From contig NZ_JAHBZI010000001.1 in NCBI RefSeq assembly GCF_019635515.1, positions 434,001 to 498,000 of the forward strand: a DNA stretch of 64,000 nucleotides, in the 5' to 3' direction. Made by a program: the position numbers and the translations under genes. This stretch comes from Sphingomonas sp. (GTDB lineage: Bacteria; Pseudomonadota; Alphaproteobacteria; Sphingomonadales; Sphingomonadaceae). A model generated the notes under the pieces. That model saw only the letters and a list, made by a program, of their open reading frames with translations. It ran no database searches and was not told the origin of the DNA. Positions 17,719 through 27,038 of this stretch are shown here, piece by piece. Numbering within the stretch: the stretch's first letter is position 1; each line of letters starts with the position of its first letter.

Positions 17719-18356
17719 GCGCCGGTTGGAGCATCGGTAACCGGATCGCTCCGCCGCGCTTCCTTCTCTTCATCGCGGTGACGGCGGCGGGCGTTGCCCT
17801 CGCCGTGCCCGCGTTAGGCCCGCGTTATGGCGCGATGGCCGGATTCGACATCGGTGCTCTGGTCTTCCTGCTCGCGTGCATGCCGATGCTGCCGCACGAA
17901 TCCGATACGATGCGCGAGGCCGCCAAGCGCAACGACGGCAATCGTTTCCTGCTGCTGCTGATCACGCTGGCGGTGTCGCTGGTGGTGCTGGCGGCGGTGG
18001 CTAGCGAATTGATGCAGAAAGAGACGGGCGAATGGTGGTCGATCCCGCTGGTGATCGGGACTTTGGTGCTGAGCTGGACCTTCAGCAACACCGTCTACGC
18101 GCTGCATTACGCGCATCTGTTCTATAGCGCGGCGGGCGGCAGGGATGCCGGCGGGATGACCTTTCCCGACACGCCCGAGCCCGATTATTGGGATTTCATC
18201 TATTTCGCCTTCTGTCTGGGGATGACCTTCCAGACCAGCGATGTCGAAGTGACGCAGGGACGGCTGCGCAAGCCGGTGACGCTGCATTGCCTGGCGGCGT
18301 TCGTCTTCAACCTTGGCGTGATCGCGTTTTCGATCAATGTGCTGGGGGGCGGGTGA
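17715..18356 (+). CDS. DUF1345 family membrane protein
   Basis: A 213-aa inner-membrane protein with about five transmembrane helices. The pattern FSNTVYALHYAHLFY at about 116-130, followed by PDYWDFIYFAFCLGMTFQTSDVEVT at about 156-180, is characteristic of DUF1345 (PF07077), a family of unknown function. The start overlaps the previous stop by 4 bp (ATGA), implying coupled translation. Confidence 0.85.
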   Translation: MSAGWSIGNRIAPPRFLLFIAVTAAGVALAVPALGPRYGAMAGFDIGALVFLLACMPMLPHESDTMREAAKRNDGNRFLLLLITLAVSLVVLAAVASELMQKETGEWWSIPLVIGTLVLSWTFSNTVYALHYAHLFYSAAGGRDAGGMTFPDTPEPDYWDFIYFAFCLGMTFQTSDVEVTQGRLRKPVTLHCLAAFVFNLGVIAFSINVLGGG

Positions 18357-18429
18357 TCAACTAATGTGCTCCCGCGAAAGCAGGCGCCTGGAACCCGAAG
18401 CGTGTCGCTTATGACCCTGGACCCGGTAA

Positions 18430-18786
18430 CTAGGGCTTCGTTTTCCTGGTCCTCGGCTTCTTCGCGGGCGCGCGCTGGCTGGCGGCGATCGCCACACCGG
18501 CCCATTCGCGCATCGCGTCGGGGTCGTCATAGACGTCCGCCGGCGCGCGCCAGTAGTTCATCACCTCGGTCTTGCCGTCCTTGCTGGTGAAGGTGAAGCG
18601 GCTCGATCCCGCTTCCTCCCACACCGGCGCGCTTGTCGCGTCGCCCTTGAACCAGATCTCGGTCTCATCGACGATCGCGAAGATGCGGCCGTCCGCGTAG
18701 AGCGTCGCGGTGCCCATCATGTGGCGCATCGCGACGTCGCCCAGCGCCTCGCGGACCAGCTCGACAAGACCCGCGTCGAACGCCAT
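18430..18786 (-). CDS. TfoX N-terminal domain protein
   Basis: A 118-aa protein with the TfoX/Sxy N-terminal fold: MRHMMGTATLYADGRIFAIVDETEIWFKGD at about 19-48 corresponds to the family's R-x-MFGG-GxY pattern. A region ending in MNYWRAPADVYDDPDAMREWAG follows, and the tail is Lys/Arg-rich (residues 105-118). TfoX itself activates competence genes in Gammaproteobacteria; stand-alone N-terminal proteins in Alphaproteobacteria have no established role. The start is coupled to the GNAT gene by a TGATG overlap. Confidence 0.8.
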   Translation of the reverse strand: MAFDAGLVELVREALGDVAMRHMMGTATLYADGRIFAIVDETEIWFKGDATSAPVWEEAGSSRFTFTSKDGKTEVMNYWRAPADVYDDPDAMREWAGVAIAASQRAPAKKPRTRKTKP

Positions 18787-19268
18787 CAGCCGCGGCCGGC
18801 CAGCTTCGTCAGGGCGTCGCCGGTGACGCGGTTCACGGTCCACTCGTCCATCGCGACCGCGCCCATCGCGCGATAAAAGTCGATCGCGGCGGTATTCCAG
18901 TCGAGTACCGCCCATTCGAAGCGGGTGCAGCCGCGATCCACCGCCAGGCCCGCCAGATGCTTGAGCAAGGCGGTGCCGACGCCGGCGCCGCGGGCCTCGG
19001 GCGTGACGTACAGGTCTTCGAGATACAGCCCGCGCCAGCCGGTCCAGGTCGAGAAATTGTGGAAGAACAGGGCCATGCCGACGGGCTTGCCGTCGATCTC
19101 GGCGATCACCGCTTCGGCGGCGGGGCGATCGTCGCCGAACATTGCCCCAAGCAGCAATTCCTCGGTCGCGACGACCTTGTCGGCCTCACGCTCAAACTCG
19201 GCGAGTTCCTTCACGAAGAACATGATCTGCGGGACATCGGCCGGCGTGGCGTCGCGGATGTGGATCAT
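18786..19268 (-). CDS. GNAT family N-acetyltransferase
   Basis: A 160-aa acetyltransferase that uses acetyl-CoA; the acceptor is unknown but the sequence resembles the diamine/thialysine acetyltransferase subgroup. LYLEDLYVTPEARGAGVGTALLKHLA at about 84-109 contains the motif A acetyl-CoA loop (RGAGVG), and FEWAVLDWNTAAIDFYRAMGA at about 118-138 is motif B. The ATG at 19268 overlaps the EamA-type transporter stop (ATGA), and the 3' end overlaps the TfoX-like start (TGATG). The genes from ispG to TfoX thus read as one tightly packed unit. Confidence 0.9.
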   Translation of the reverse strand: MIHIRDATPADVPQIMFFVKELAEFEREADKVVATEELLLGAMFGDDRPAAEAVIAEIDGKPVGMALFFHNFSTWTGWRGLYLEDLYVTPEARGAGVGTALLKHLAGLAVDRGCTRFEWAVLDWNTAAIDFYRAMGAVAMDEWTVNRVTGDALTKLAGRG

Positions 19269-20158
19269 GACAGGCCAGGCTCCATGGCTTCGGGTTTGCG
19301 GCGCAGCGCCAGCAGGCAGCCGGCGACGATCAGCAGCGTGCCGGCGACCGTCGAGAAGGCCAGCTTCTCGCCGAACATCCACCAGCCCATCAGCGCCGCC
19401 CAGATGAAGGCGGTGTATTCGACGGTCAGCAAGATCTGCGCCTCGGCACGGGCATAGGCCCAGGACAGCAGCAGCAGCGAGGCGATGGCAAGCAGGGCCG
19501 CCGCCCCGATTCCCGGCCAATGCTGCGCGGCAGGCACGGTCAGCAGGAACGGCGCCGCGAGGCCGAGCAGGATCAACACGAACAGGTTTTGCCAGAATGC
19601 GATTTCGAGCGGTTTGGCGATCTGGGCCTGGTGCCGCGCGACGACGAGGTTGCAGGCGTAGAATAGCGCGGAGACCAGAACCGCCGCCACGCCGTACATC
19701 GCGTCCGGGCTATGCGTGCCGCCGAGCCGCCCCGACAGGATCACGCCAACCCCGGCGAGGCCGAGGACCGAGCCGAGCACCGATTTCGCGCCGACCTGCT
19801 CCTTGAGGAAGATCGCGGCCAGCCCGAGCGCGATCAGCGGGGCGATGAACGAGAGCGCGATCGCTTCCGCCAGCGGAACGCGGACGATGCCCCAGAAAAA
19901 GGCGATCGCCATCACCGCGACGAGGATGCTCCGCCCGAAATGCACGCGCATCGTGCGCATCGCGGGCATGACCGGGCGGGTGCAGGCATAGAGCAGGCCG
20001 GTGAGGATCACGGCGATGCCGAGCCGCCAGACGAGGGTGTTGTACGCGCCGATCTCGATCGACACGGCTTTCATCACCGCGTCCATCACCGAATAGAGCG
20101 CGATGCCGAGACAGGCCGCGGCGAACGCCGCGACGACCTGATCGGGCCGGGCGCTCAC
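19265..20158 (-). CDS. EamA/DMT family transporter
   Basis: A 297-aa inner-membrane protein with ten predicted transmembrane helices arranged as two EamA repeats (about 10-140 and 155-285). It belongs to the drug/metabolite transporter superfamily (RhaT/YdcZ-like exporters). Conserved segments include [34 protein letters not shown] and the second-repeat equivalent [24 protein letters not shown]. The substrate is unknown. The start overlaps the ispG stop (ATGA) and the stop overlaps the GNAT start. Confidence 0.88.
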   Translation of the reverse strand: MSARPDQVVAAFAAACLGIALYSVMDAVMKAVSIEIGAYNTLVWRLGIAVILTGLLYACTRPVMPAMRTMRVHFGRSILVAVMAIAFFWGIVRVPLAEAIALSFIAPLIALGLAAIFLKEQVGAKSVLGSVLGLAGVGVILSGRLGGTHSPDAMYGVAAVLVSALFYACNLVVARHQAQIAKPLEIAFWQNLFVLILLGLAAPFLLTVPAAQHWPGIGAAALLAIASLLLLSWAYARAEAQILLTVEYTAFIWAALMGWWMFGEKLAFSTVAGTLLIVAGCLLALRRKPEAMEPGLS

Positions 20159-21276
20159 TCCGCCGCTTGCGGTTCGGCGTTTGCCGCTTCGATCTCGGCG
20201 GCCTTGGCCTCGACCAGCTTGACGATGTGCTCGAGCATGTCCGCGCTCTCGACGGTGTGATCGGTCACGCCCGAGAGATAGACCATGTGCTTGCCGTTGC
20301 CGCCGCCCGTCAGGCCGATATCGGTTTCGCGAGCTTCGCCGGGGCCGTTGACGACGCAGCCGAGCACGGAGAGCGACATCGGCGTGCGGATATGCTGGAG
20401 GCGTTCCTCCAGCGCCTGGACGGTGCGGATGACGTCGAAGCCCTGGCGCGCGCAGCTCGGGCAGGAGACGACGCGGACGCCGCGGTTACGGATGCCGAGC
20501 GCCTTGAGGATCTCAAAGCCGACGCGGACTTCCTCTTCGGGCTCGGCCGAGAGGCTGACACGGATCGTGTCGCCGATGCCATACCAGAGCAGCGAGCCGA
20601 TCCCGATCGACGACTTGACCGTACCGCCGACGAATCCGCCGGCTTCGGTGATGCCGAGATGGAGCGGGCAATCGACTTGCTCCGCGAGCTGCTGATAGGC
20701 AGCGACGGCGAGGAACAGGTCGCTGGCCTTCACCGCGACCTTGAATTCGTGGAAGTCGCGGTCCTGGAGCAGCTTGATGTGGTCAAGCGCAGATTCGACC
20801 AGCGCCTCGGGGCAGGGCTCGCCATATTTCTCGAGCAGATCCTTCTCCAACGACCCGGCATTGACGCCGATGCGGATCGCGCAGCCATTGGCCTTGGCGG
20901 CGTTGACGACTTCGTTGACGCGCTCCGCCGAGCCGATGTTGCCGGGGTTGATGCGCAGGCAGGCGGCGCCGGCATCGGCGGCTTCCAATGCGCGCTTATA
21001 GTGGAAATGGATATCGGCGACGATCGGCACGCGGCTGGCGCGGACGATCTGCTTCAATGCCGCCGTGCTCTCCACATCGGGGCAGGAGACGCGGATGATG
21101 TCGACCCCGGCATCCTCGCAGCGGCGGATCTGGTCGATTGTCGCGGCGGCATCGGAGGTCGCGGTGTTGGTCATCGTCTGCACCGTCACCGGCGCATCGC
21201 CGCCAACGGGGACGTTGCCGACCATGATCTGGCGGCTGGAACGGCGGACGATATCGCGCCACGGACGTACGGACAT
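20155..21276 (-). CDS. ispG: 4-hydroxy-3-methylbut-2-en-1-yl diphosphate synthase
   Basis: A 373-aa 4Fe-4S enzyme (GcpE) that converts ME-cPP to HMBPP in the MEP isoprenoid pathway. The TIM-barrel N-terminal part contains [11 protein letters not shown] and RVSCPD, and the C-terminal reductase-like part holds the cluster cysteines in [14 protein letters not shown] and [12 protein letters not shown], followed by the family E-ligand region. Length is that of the bacterial two-domain form, with a short Ala/Glu-rich C-terminal tail. The ATG at 21276 is preferred because GGAG lies 6 nt upstream; an ATG 36 nt further up lacks a ribosome site. Confidence 0.96.
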   Translation of the reverse strand: MSVRPWRDIVRRSSRQIMVGNVPVGGDAPVTVQTMTNTATSDAAATIDQIRRCEDAGVDIIRVSCPDVESTAALKQIVRASRVPIVADIHFHYKRALEAADAGAACLRINPGNIGSAERVNEVVNAAKANGCAIRIGVNAGSLEKDLLEKYGEPCPEALVESALDHIKLLQDRDFHEFKVAVKASDLFLAVAAYQQLAEQVDCPLHLGITEAGGFVGGTVKSSIGIGSLLWYGIGDTIRVSLSAEPEEEVRVGFEILKALGIRNRGVRVVSCPSCARQGFDVIRTVQALEERLQHIRTPMSLSVLGCVVNGPGEARETDIGLTGGGNGKHMVYLSGVTDHTVESADMLEHIVKLVEAKAAEIEAANAEPQAAE

Positions 21277-21385
21277 GGCGGCTCCTATAGACCCGCGCGC
21301 CGGTCGCGCCAACCGCGTCTTTACGCGATGCTAAGGCGCGGTGTGGCATGCGCGGGGACTGGTAAATCCCGCGGAAGGTCTATTC

Positions 21386-22594
21386 TTGCAGCACGACCCG
21401 ACCCTTGCTGCATCGCTGCGCGCCAGCCAGCGCCATTACGGGATGGACTGGCTGCGCATCGCCGCCTTCGCGCTGCTGATCGTCTATCACATCGCCATGG
21501 TGTTCGCGCCATGGGAATGGGTGATCCACACGCCGCATCGCTATGCCGCGCTGATACCGCCGATGGCGCTGCTGACACCGTGGCGGCTGCCGCTGCTGTT
21601 CGCGGTATCGGGCTATGCCTCGCGCAAGCTCTATGACCGGTCGGCGGGCCCGGGCGATTTCGGCGCATCGCGGGCGAAGCGATTGCTGATCCCGCTGGCA
21701 TTCGGGATGCTGGCGATCGTGCCGTTGGAGATGTGGGTGCGGGTGATGGAGACCGGCTACCCGCACGGTTATCTCCATTTCTGGGCGACGGATTATTGGC
21801 GCTCGGGCGAGTTTTACGGGCGCGAGTTTCCGAGCTGGGAGCATCTGTGGTTCGTCGCCTATCTGGCGGCCTACAGCCTGATGCTGGCGGGCGCGCTGGC
21901 GCTGGGCGGCAAGCGCGTCGTCGGCTGGCTCGACCGTGTCGTCGACTGGCTGGCAGAAGGCTGGCGGTTGTTGTGGACGCCGGTCGCGGCGCTGGTGGTG
22001 GCGCGGCTGGCCTTGCTGTTCGTCGTGCCCGAGCATCAGGGGCTTACCCGCGATTGGGCCGGGCACGCGCAATATCTGCCGCTGTTCCTGTTCGGCTTCG
22101 CGCTGGCCGGGGCGCCTCGGCTGTGGCTGGCGATCCACCGGGCGTGGAAGCCGGCGCTGGCGCTCGTGGCGTTGGCCGGGCTTCCGGTGGTGGTCACCGA
22201 GATGATCTGGCCGGGCAGCGCCATGCCGCCGCACGCGATCATGGCGCTCGATCGCGCCTGTCGCATCGCGATGGCCTGGGGGATGATCCTGACGCTGTTT
22301 CACGTCGCCGAGACCCGGTGGAACCGCGACCATAAGTGGCGCAAGCCGCTCGCCGAGGCGGTGTTCCCCTTCTATATCATCCATCACCCCGCGATCGTGC
22401 TGATCGCCTGGTACACGCTGCCGCTGAACCTTGGGCCTTTCGCCGAATTCGCGTTGCTGCTGGGTGGTACACTCACGACATGCATGGCGGTGTATTGGAT
22501 CGGCGGACGGATCGGCTGGGTCAGGCCGTTGATCGGGCTGTCACAGCGCCGCGCGATAACGCCGGCTGCCGCGCAGCACCGCGCCGCCATCTAA
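21386..22594 (+). CDS. Acyltransferase-3 family membrane protein
   Basis: A protein of about 402 aa with around ten transmembrane helices, of the acyltransferase_3/OpgC-like superfamily. Such proteins transfer acyl or succinyl groups to periplasmic glycans or surface polysaccharides. RHYGMDWLRIAAFALLIVYHIAMVF near the N-terminus carries the first helix with the presumed catalytic His, and EAVFPFYIIHHPAIV near the end is family-typical. TTG at 21386 is chosen because GGAAGG (21373-21378) lies 7 nt before it; a GTG at 21341 is possible. It is a clear paralogue of the gene at 23455-24570. The 3' end overlaps the convergent LytTR gene by 54 bp. Confidence 0.85.
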   Translation: MQHDPTLAASLRASQRHYGMDWLRIAAFALLIVYHIAMVFAPWEWVIHTPHRYAALIPPMALLTPWRLPLLFAVSGYASRKLYDRSAGPGDFGASRAKRLLIPLAFGMLAIVPLEMWVRVMETGYPHGYLHFWATDYWRSGEFYGREFPSWEHLWFVAYLAAYSLMLAGALALGGKRVVGWLDRVVDWLAEGWRLLWTPVAALVVARLALLFVVPEHQGLTRDWAGHAQYLPLFLFGFALAGAPRLWLAIHRAWKPALALVALAGLPVVVTEMIWPGSAMPPHAIMALDRACRIAMAWGMILTLFHVAETRWNRDHKWRKPLAEAVFPFYIIHHPAIVLIAWYTLPLNLGPFAEFALLLGGTLTTCMAVYWIGGRIGWVRPLIGLSQRRAITPAAAQHRAAI

Positions 22595-23368
22595 CGTCAC
22601 GGTGAAGTCGCCGCTGCGCTCGGTCTCGATCGTGCGCACCGCGGCGCGGCGGACCAGCCGGCCGCGATGGATGCGGACGAAGCCGGGGCCCAGGTCCGCC
22701 TCAAGCGCCGCCAGTGTCGAGCGATGCAGCAGCACGCGCTCGCCCCAGGCGATCTCGACATAATTGCCCGCGGCGGCGGCCCAGCCGATCGCATCGACAG
22801 GCACGCGGTGGGTAACGCTGCCATCGGGGACGAGCAGGACTTCGGGCGAAGCGGCGGCGGGCTCGGGCTGCGCCAGCAACCACTGCGCGAGCGCCATGAA
22901 GGCGGCTAGCATCAGATAGGAAGCGGCGTCCTTGCGATATTCGTAGAGGAAGCGCTCGGCGGCGCCGCCATAGCCGTAGCGCTCGCCCATCGCTGCGTAG
23001 ATGGCGAGCCGGATCGCGATCATCCCGGCGACGTGCACCGCCGAGATCGGCAGCGTCGCAACCGCATGGGCGAGCGCGGCCCAGCCCAAGGCCATACGCG
23101 GCGGGCGGACCCGCGCGACCATCCAGCCGATGACGGGGAGCAGCGCCACCCACATTGCGATGGCGCTCAATTCCCAGAGCCAGATATGCGCCGCCGTCTC
23201 ACTAATCCCGGCACGGGTGAAATCGGCGCGGGTGCTCTCGACATTGGCGAAGGCGTGGACGCCAGCGAAAACAACGAAACCGAACACGAGCAGGGCGATG
23301 CGCTGGCGGCGCGGCATCCCGCTCGTCACGCCTCCGCCGCCGCTCGTCCCTGCCATGCTATCGGTCAT
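22541..23368 (-). CDS. Membrane-bound LytTR-type transcriptional regulator
   Basis: A protein of about 275 aa. Four hydrophobic segments (about 25-150) precede a C-terminal LytTR DNA-binding domain (about 175-275), with AIGWAAAAGNYVEIAWGERVLLHRSTLAALEADLGPGFVRIHRGRLVR as its recognisable core. Membrane-anchored LytTR regulators probably sense envelope signals directly, without a receiver domain. The ATG at 23368 is used; nearer Met codons exist and the ribosome site is weak. It lies between two paralogous acyltransferases, convergent with one (54-bp overlap) and divergent from the other (86-bp gap), so local control of these genes is likely but inferred. Confidence 0.87.
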   Translation of the reverse strand: MTDSMAGTSGGGGVTSGMPRRQRIALLVFGFVVFAGVHAFANVESTRADFTRAGISETAAHIWLWELSAIAMWVALLPVIGWMVARVRPPRMALGWAALAHAVATLPISAVHVAGMIAIRLAIYAAMGERYGYGGAAERFLYEYRKDAASYLMLAAFMALAQWLLAQPEPAAASPEVLLVPDGSVTHRVPVDAIGWAAAAGNYVEIAWGERVLLHRSTLAALEADLGPGFVRIHRGRLVRRAAVRTIETERSGDFTVTLDGGAVLRGSRRYRAAL

Positions 23369-23454
23369 CCCGCGCGCCCCGCCATTCCTCCCTCTCCGAT
23401 ATCGGCTGGCACCACGCTCCGCTAGCCGCCGTGCCACCAAGAAAAGGATCGGCG

Positions 23455-24570
23455 ATGGAACGGCACTACGGGATGGACTGGCTCAGGATCGGCGCGTTCG
23501 CGCTGTTGATCCTCTATCATGTCGGGATGGTGTTCGTGCCGTGGGACTTCCATGTGAAGACCGCCGCGCCCGCCGATTGGGTGGCGATCCCGATGCTGTT
23601 CACCAATGCCTGGCGGCTGATGCTGCTGTTCCTCGTCTCGGGCTTCGCCAGCCGGATGCTGCTGGCGAAATCGAAGGGGTTGAGCGGATTTCTGCGCAAC
23701 CGCAATGCGAGGCTGCTGATCCCGCTGGCGTTCGGCATGGCGGTGATCGTGCCGCCGCAAAGCTGGGTCGAGCTGGCCGGCAAGCATGACTATGCGCACG
23801 ATTATTGGTGGTTCTGGACGCGAGACTATTTCCGCTTCGGCGCGCTGGACGGGATCGTCCTGCCGACCTGGAACCATTTATGGTTCGTCGTCTATCTCTG
23901 GGTCTACACGCTGGCGCTAGGCGTGTTGCTGCTGTTTCCGATCCGGCTTCGGCGGCTGTTCGACCGTGTGTTTGGCGGCGTGGGTGCGCTGTGGGTGCCG
24001 CTGGTCTATCTTATGCTGTTTCAGGTGCTGCTGTTCCGGCGCGGGGTCGAGACGCACGACCTGATCGGCGACGGCGTGGCGCACCTAGCCTATTTCCCGG
24101 CGTTCCTGTTCGGCTTCGGGCTGGCGGGGTCGCGGGTGACGATGCTGGCGTTCGCGCGGTGGTGGAAGCCCGCGGCGGTGCTGGGGCTTGCTGGATATGT
24201 GGCGGTGGCGGGGGTCGAGGCGATGTGGCCGGGGAGAGCGCTGCCGCTGGCCTGGATCAAGGATGGCTTCGCGGTAGCGCGCGAGGTGCAGACCTGGGCG
24301 AGCATCGCGGCGCTGATCGGGCTAGCGGAGTTGTATCTCAACCGCGACCATCCGTGGCGCGCGACGCTGACCGAAGCGGTGTTCCCCTTCTACATCATCC
24401 ACCAGACGGTGATCGTGCTCGGCGAATATGCGCTGCTGCCGCTACGGCTACCCGCCGTGGCCGAGTTCGCGATCCTGGTCGCGGCGACCGTGGCGGGGTG
24501 CTGGTTGTTCTACCTGACCGCGCGGCGAATCGGCTGGCTCAGACCCCTGGCAGGGTTGCGGCCGCGCTGA
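23455..24570 (+). CDS. Acyltransferase-3 family membrane protein (paralogue)
   Basis: A 371-aa polytopic membrane protein, homologous along its length to the 21386-22594 product: the HYGMDWLRI-x-AFALLI-x-YH start, the LLIPLAFGM helix, WNHLWFVVYL and the EAVFPFYIIHQ segment are shared. The role is presumably acyl transfer to an extracytoplasmic carbohydrate. AAGGA lies 8 nt before the ATG at 23455. The gene is divergent from the LytTR regulator. Its stop abuts the convergent DUF3617 gene with no intergenic space. Confidence 0.87.
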   Translation: MERHYGMDWLRIGAFALLILYHVGMVFVPWDFHVKTAAPADWVAIPMLFTNAWRLMLLFLVSGFASRMLLAKSKGLSGFLRNRNARLLIPLAFGMAVIVPPQSWVELAGKHDYAHDYWWFWTRDYFRFGALDGIVLPTWNHLWFVVYLWVYTLALGVLLLFPIRLRRLFDRVFGGVGALWVPLVYLMLFQVLLFRRGVETHDLIGDGVAHLAYFPAFLFGFGLAGSRVTMLAFARWWKPAAVLGLAGYVAVAGVEAMWPGRALPLAWIKDGFAVAREVQTWASIAALIGLAELYLNRDHPWRATLTEAVFPFYIIHQTVIVLGEYALLPLRLPAVAEFAILVAATVAGCWLFYLTARRIGWLRPLAGLRPR

Positions 24571-25140
24571 TCAGCCCTTGCACTCGCCCAGCCGCTTGCC
24601 GGTCGCGCGGATCGTCATCTTCGACTGGGCGGAGCCGCCCGGCGGGGTCTGCTCGGTGGTGACGGTCATGTCGTAGCTGCTCGGCGACTGGGTGCCGTTG
24701 ATGGTCATCTTGACCGGGCCGAACGGGCCTTTGCACTCCATCTTCGCATCGACCTTGCCATTGGCCATCACATATTTGGGGAAGGTGCAGCCCTGCGTTG
24801 CCGGGGCGAGCTTGGTGAAGTCCATCGCCTTGGCGTCCTCGGCCTTGCGGCACTCCCTGGTGGTCGAAGGCGGCTTCTTCGCTTCCTCGGCCATTTTCTT
24901 GCGGAGCATCTCGGGCGCGCCGGGCATGTCGGCCGAGACCAGCTGGAAGGTGTTTTCCCATTCGCCGGGCTGCATCCTGTTCTTTTCCTGCGCCGCCGCG
25001 GCCTGCTTCATCACTTCCTCGGCAGTGGCGTTCTCGAGGCGGATCTCGCCGCTCGAGCGGGCGCTATCCTCGGTCGACGGCCCCTTGTCGCAACCGGCCA
25101 GCGCCACCCCAAGACCCGCCAACAGCACCAGCTTGCGCAT
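24571..25140 (-). CDS. DUF3617 family lipoprotein
   Basis: A 189-aa lipoprotein: MRKLVLLAGLGVALAGC has a textbook lipobox (LAGC, Cys17), so it is probably anchored in a cell-envelope membrane. DUF3617 features follow: MQPGEWENTFQLVSADMPGAP at about 56-76, a Cys-containing TTRECRKAEDA segment, and a C-terminal GPVKMTINGTQSPSSYDMTVTTEQ beta region. Function unknown. The ATG at 25140 has a GGGAG site; a Met 5 codons upstream is less likely. Divergent from the ABC exporter. Confidence 0.85.
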   Translation of the reverse strand: MRKLVLLAGLGVALAGCDKGPSTEDSARSSGEIRLENATAEEVMKQAAAAQEKNRMQPGEWENTFQLVSADMPGAPEMLRKKMAEEAKKPPSTTRECRKAEDAKAMDFTKLAPATQGCTFPKYVMANGKVDAKMECKGPFGPVKMTINGTQSPSSYDMTVTTEQTPPGGSAQSKMTIRATGKRLGECKG

Positions 25141-25202
25141 ATCCGTCTCCCTCATCCTCGCCCCTGTACAGACGATATTCGTGGCGGTGGCAATGACGCG
25201 GA

Positions 25203-25231
25203 TTGACGACAGTGATTTGGTGTACTAGTTC
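25203..25231 (+). promoter_or_regulatory. Probable promoter of the ABC exporter operon
   Basis: TTGACG at 25203-25208, a 17-bp spacer and TAGTTC at 25226-25231. The -35 is strong and the -10 weak, which would suit regulated expression. GTGTACTA (25220-25227 region) followed by GGTAC recalls operators of YtrA-type GntR repressors, but no such regulator lies in the window. Confidence 0.4.
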
Positions 25232-25258
25232 TCCGGTACGGTAGAGGAGCGAATGGCG

Positions 25259-26197
25259 ATGGCCACGAGGAATAGCGAACCGGTTCTGGAGATCGCGGGA
25301 CTGAGCAAGACCTACACCCGGCGATCGGGCGGGGTGAAGGCGGTGCAGAACGTGTCGCTGACCGTCGGCGCGGGCGAGGTCTATGGCTTTCTGGGCGCCA
25401 ACGGCGCGGGCAAGAGCACGACGATCCGCATGCTGCTCGGCCTGATCGCGCCGAGCGCGGGGACGATCCGCCTGTTCGGACGGGACCTTCGCCACGGCCA
25501 GCCGCCGCGCAAGGTGGGGTCGCTGGTCGATGGCGGCGCTTTCTATCCGTTTCTTTCGGGGCGGCGGAACCTCGACGTGCTGGCGCGCACGCAGGGGCTG
25601 GACGGCGGCAATATCGATGCGCTGCTCGCCCAGGTCGGGCTGGCGCGCGACGGGCACCGCAAGGTGAAGGGATATTCAACCGGCATGCGCCAGCGGCTGG
25701 GCGTGGCGGCAGCGCTGCTCAACGACCCCGATCTGGTGATTCTCGACGAGCCGGCCAACGGCCTCGACGCGGCGGGCATCCAGGAGATGCGGGCGCTGAT
25801 CCGCAGCCTCGCCACGGAGCACAACAAGACCGTGTTCCTGTCCAGCCATCTGCTCAACGAGGTCCAGCAGACCTGCGACCGGCTGGCGATCATCGATCGC
25901 GGCGTGCTGATCCGCGAGGATACGGTGGCCGGCATCCTTCACGAAGAGGACATATTACGCGTCGTCGCCATCCCGCTCGGCAAGGCGCAGGCGGCGCTGG
26001 CCGACTGGCCCTCGGCGATCGAAGGCGCCGCGCTCAACGTCCGCGCCGCCAAGGCCGATGCGCCGGAGATCGCGCGGCGGCTGATCGCGGCGGACGTCGA
26101 GGTCTTCAGCCTCGCGCCGCATGAGCGCTCGCTCGAAGAAGCCTTTCTCGCCATCACCCAGGCTGAAACCAACGCGGCGGAGACCGGAAATGCGTAA
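25259..26197 (+). CDS. ABC transporter ATP-binding protein
   Basis: A 312-aa CcmA-type ATPase of an ABC-2 exporter. Walker A GANGAGKST at 46-54, signature YSTGMRQRLG (about 134-143) and Walker B LVILDEPANGLD (about 156-167) are intact, and LSSHLLNEVQQTCDR supplies the switch His. The C-terminal 80 residues form the small regulatory extension common in this group. ATG codons at 25253 and 25259; AGGAG (25245-25249) is optimally spaced for the second. It overlaps the permease start by 8 bp. Likely exports a lipid, drug or peptide; substrate not inferable. Confidence 0.93.
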   Translation: MATRNSEPVLEIAGLSKTYTRRSGGVKAVQNVSLTVGAGEVYGFLGANGAGKSTTIRMLLGLIAPSAGTIRLFGRDLRHGQPPRKVGSLVDGGAFYPFLSGRRNLDVLARTQGLDGGNIDALLAQVGLARDGHRKVKGYSTGMRQRLGVAAALLNDPDLVILDEPANGLDAAGIQEMRALIRSLATEHNKTVFLSSHLLNEVQQTCDRLAIIDRGVLIREDTVAGILHEEDILRVVAIPLGKAQAALADWPSAIEGAALNVRAAKADAPEIARRLIAADVEVFSLAPHERSLEEAFLAITQAETNAAETGNA

Positions 26198-27032
26198 CAT
26201 CGTCTCGGCCGAATGGACCAAATTGCTGCCGCACAAGGGCACCTGGCTGCTGGTGTGGATCTATCCGATCCTGTTCGCGCTGATCCTGACGATCGGGCTG
26301 ATGGGCGAACCCGGCATGTCGAAGGATGCCGCCAAAGCGGCGGGCTGGATCGACGAAACGACAATGATCTGGCACGTGCCCGCGATCACGATGGGGCGCT
26401 ATTTCATCGCCGCCTATTTCGCGCTGGTCTTCGCCGGCGAATATGGCTGGAACACGCTCAAGCTGGTGCTGCCGCACACGCCGCGCTGGAAGCTGGTCGC
26501 GGCCAAATATCTGGTGCCGATGGCGCTGCTCTATGCCGCCTGGCTGATCGCGGCGGTGCTGACGGTGGCGGCGGAATATGCCAAGACGGCACTGGCCGGA
26601 CTGCCGGTGCCCGAAGGCGTGACCATGGCGACGATCCTGAACGGCCACGTCACCACGCTGCTGGACGGGGTGGTGCCGCTGTTGCTGACGGCGGCCTATG
26701 CCAGCGTGCTGGCGGTGTTCACCCGATCGACGCTGGCGGCGTTCATCGTCTCGCTGGTGCTGATCACGCTCGACGAGCTGCTCGGCAAGATCGTCAGCGC
26801 GCTGAGCGGTTTCGGGATGGAATGGCTGGCAGTGCCGTATCGCGTGCTGCCGAGCTACCATCTCGAGAATTTCGCCAGCTGGACGCAGCAGGGCGTGGCC
26901 TACAAGCTGCCGCTGGCGAGCGGGGCGGTGATCGAGATGTCGCAAATCACCTCGACTCTGGCGCTCGCGGCGTGGATCGGCGGGCTGGTCGCGCTGACCT
27001 TCTGGTGGTTCCGTCGGCAGGACATCAACTGA
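26190..27032 (+). CDS. ABC-2 type transporter permease
   Basis: A 280-aa membrane subunit with six hydrophobic segments, preceded by the short cytoplasmic MRNIVSAEWTKLLPHKGTW start typical of ABC-2 permeases. EYGWNTLKLVLPHTPRWKLVAAKYLV (about 87-112) is the coupling-helix region that contacts the ATPase. The ATG at 26190 lies within the last codons of the ATPase gene, so translation is coupled. The two genes form a complete half-transporter pair. A UUCG hairpin follows the stop. Confidence 0.88.
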   Translation: MRNIVSAEWTKLLPHKGTWLLVWIYPILFALILTIGLMGEPGMSKDAAKAAGWIDETTMIWHVPAITMGRYFIAAYFALVFAGEYGWNTLKLVLPHTPRWKLVAAKYLVPMALLYAAWLIAAVLTVAAEYAKTALAGLPVPEGVTMATILNGHVTTLLDGVVPLLLTAAYASVLAVFTRSTLAAFIVSLVLITLDELLGKIVSALSGFGMEWLAVPYRVLPSYHLENFASWTQQGVAYKLPLASGAVIEMSQITSTLALAAWIGGLVALTFWWFRRQDIN

Positions 27033-27038
27033 GCGGCG

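Noticed and set aside
18357..18429. Degenerate REP-like sequence (CTCCCGCGAAAGCAGG) between convergent genes
   Set aside because: Resembles a common sphingomonad palindrome but the arms are too decayed to call as a repeat.
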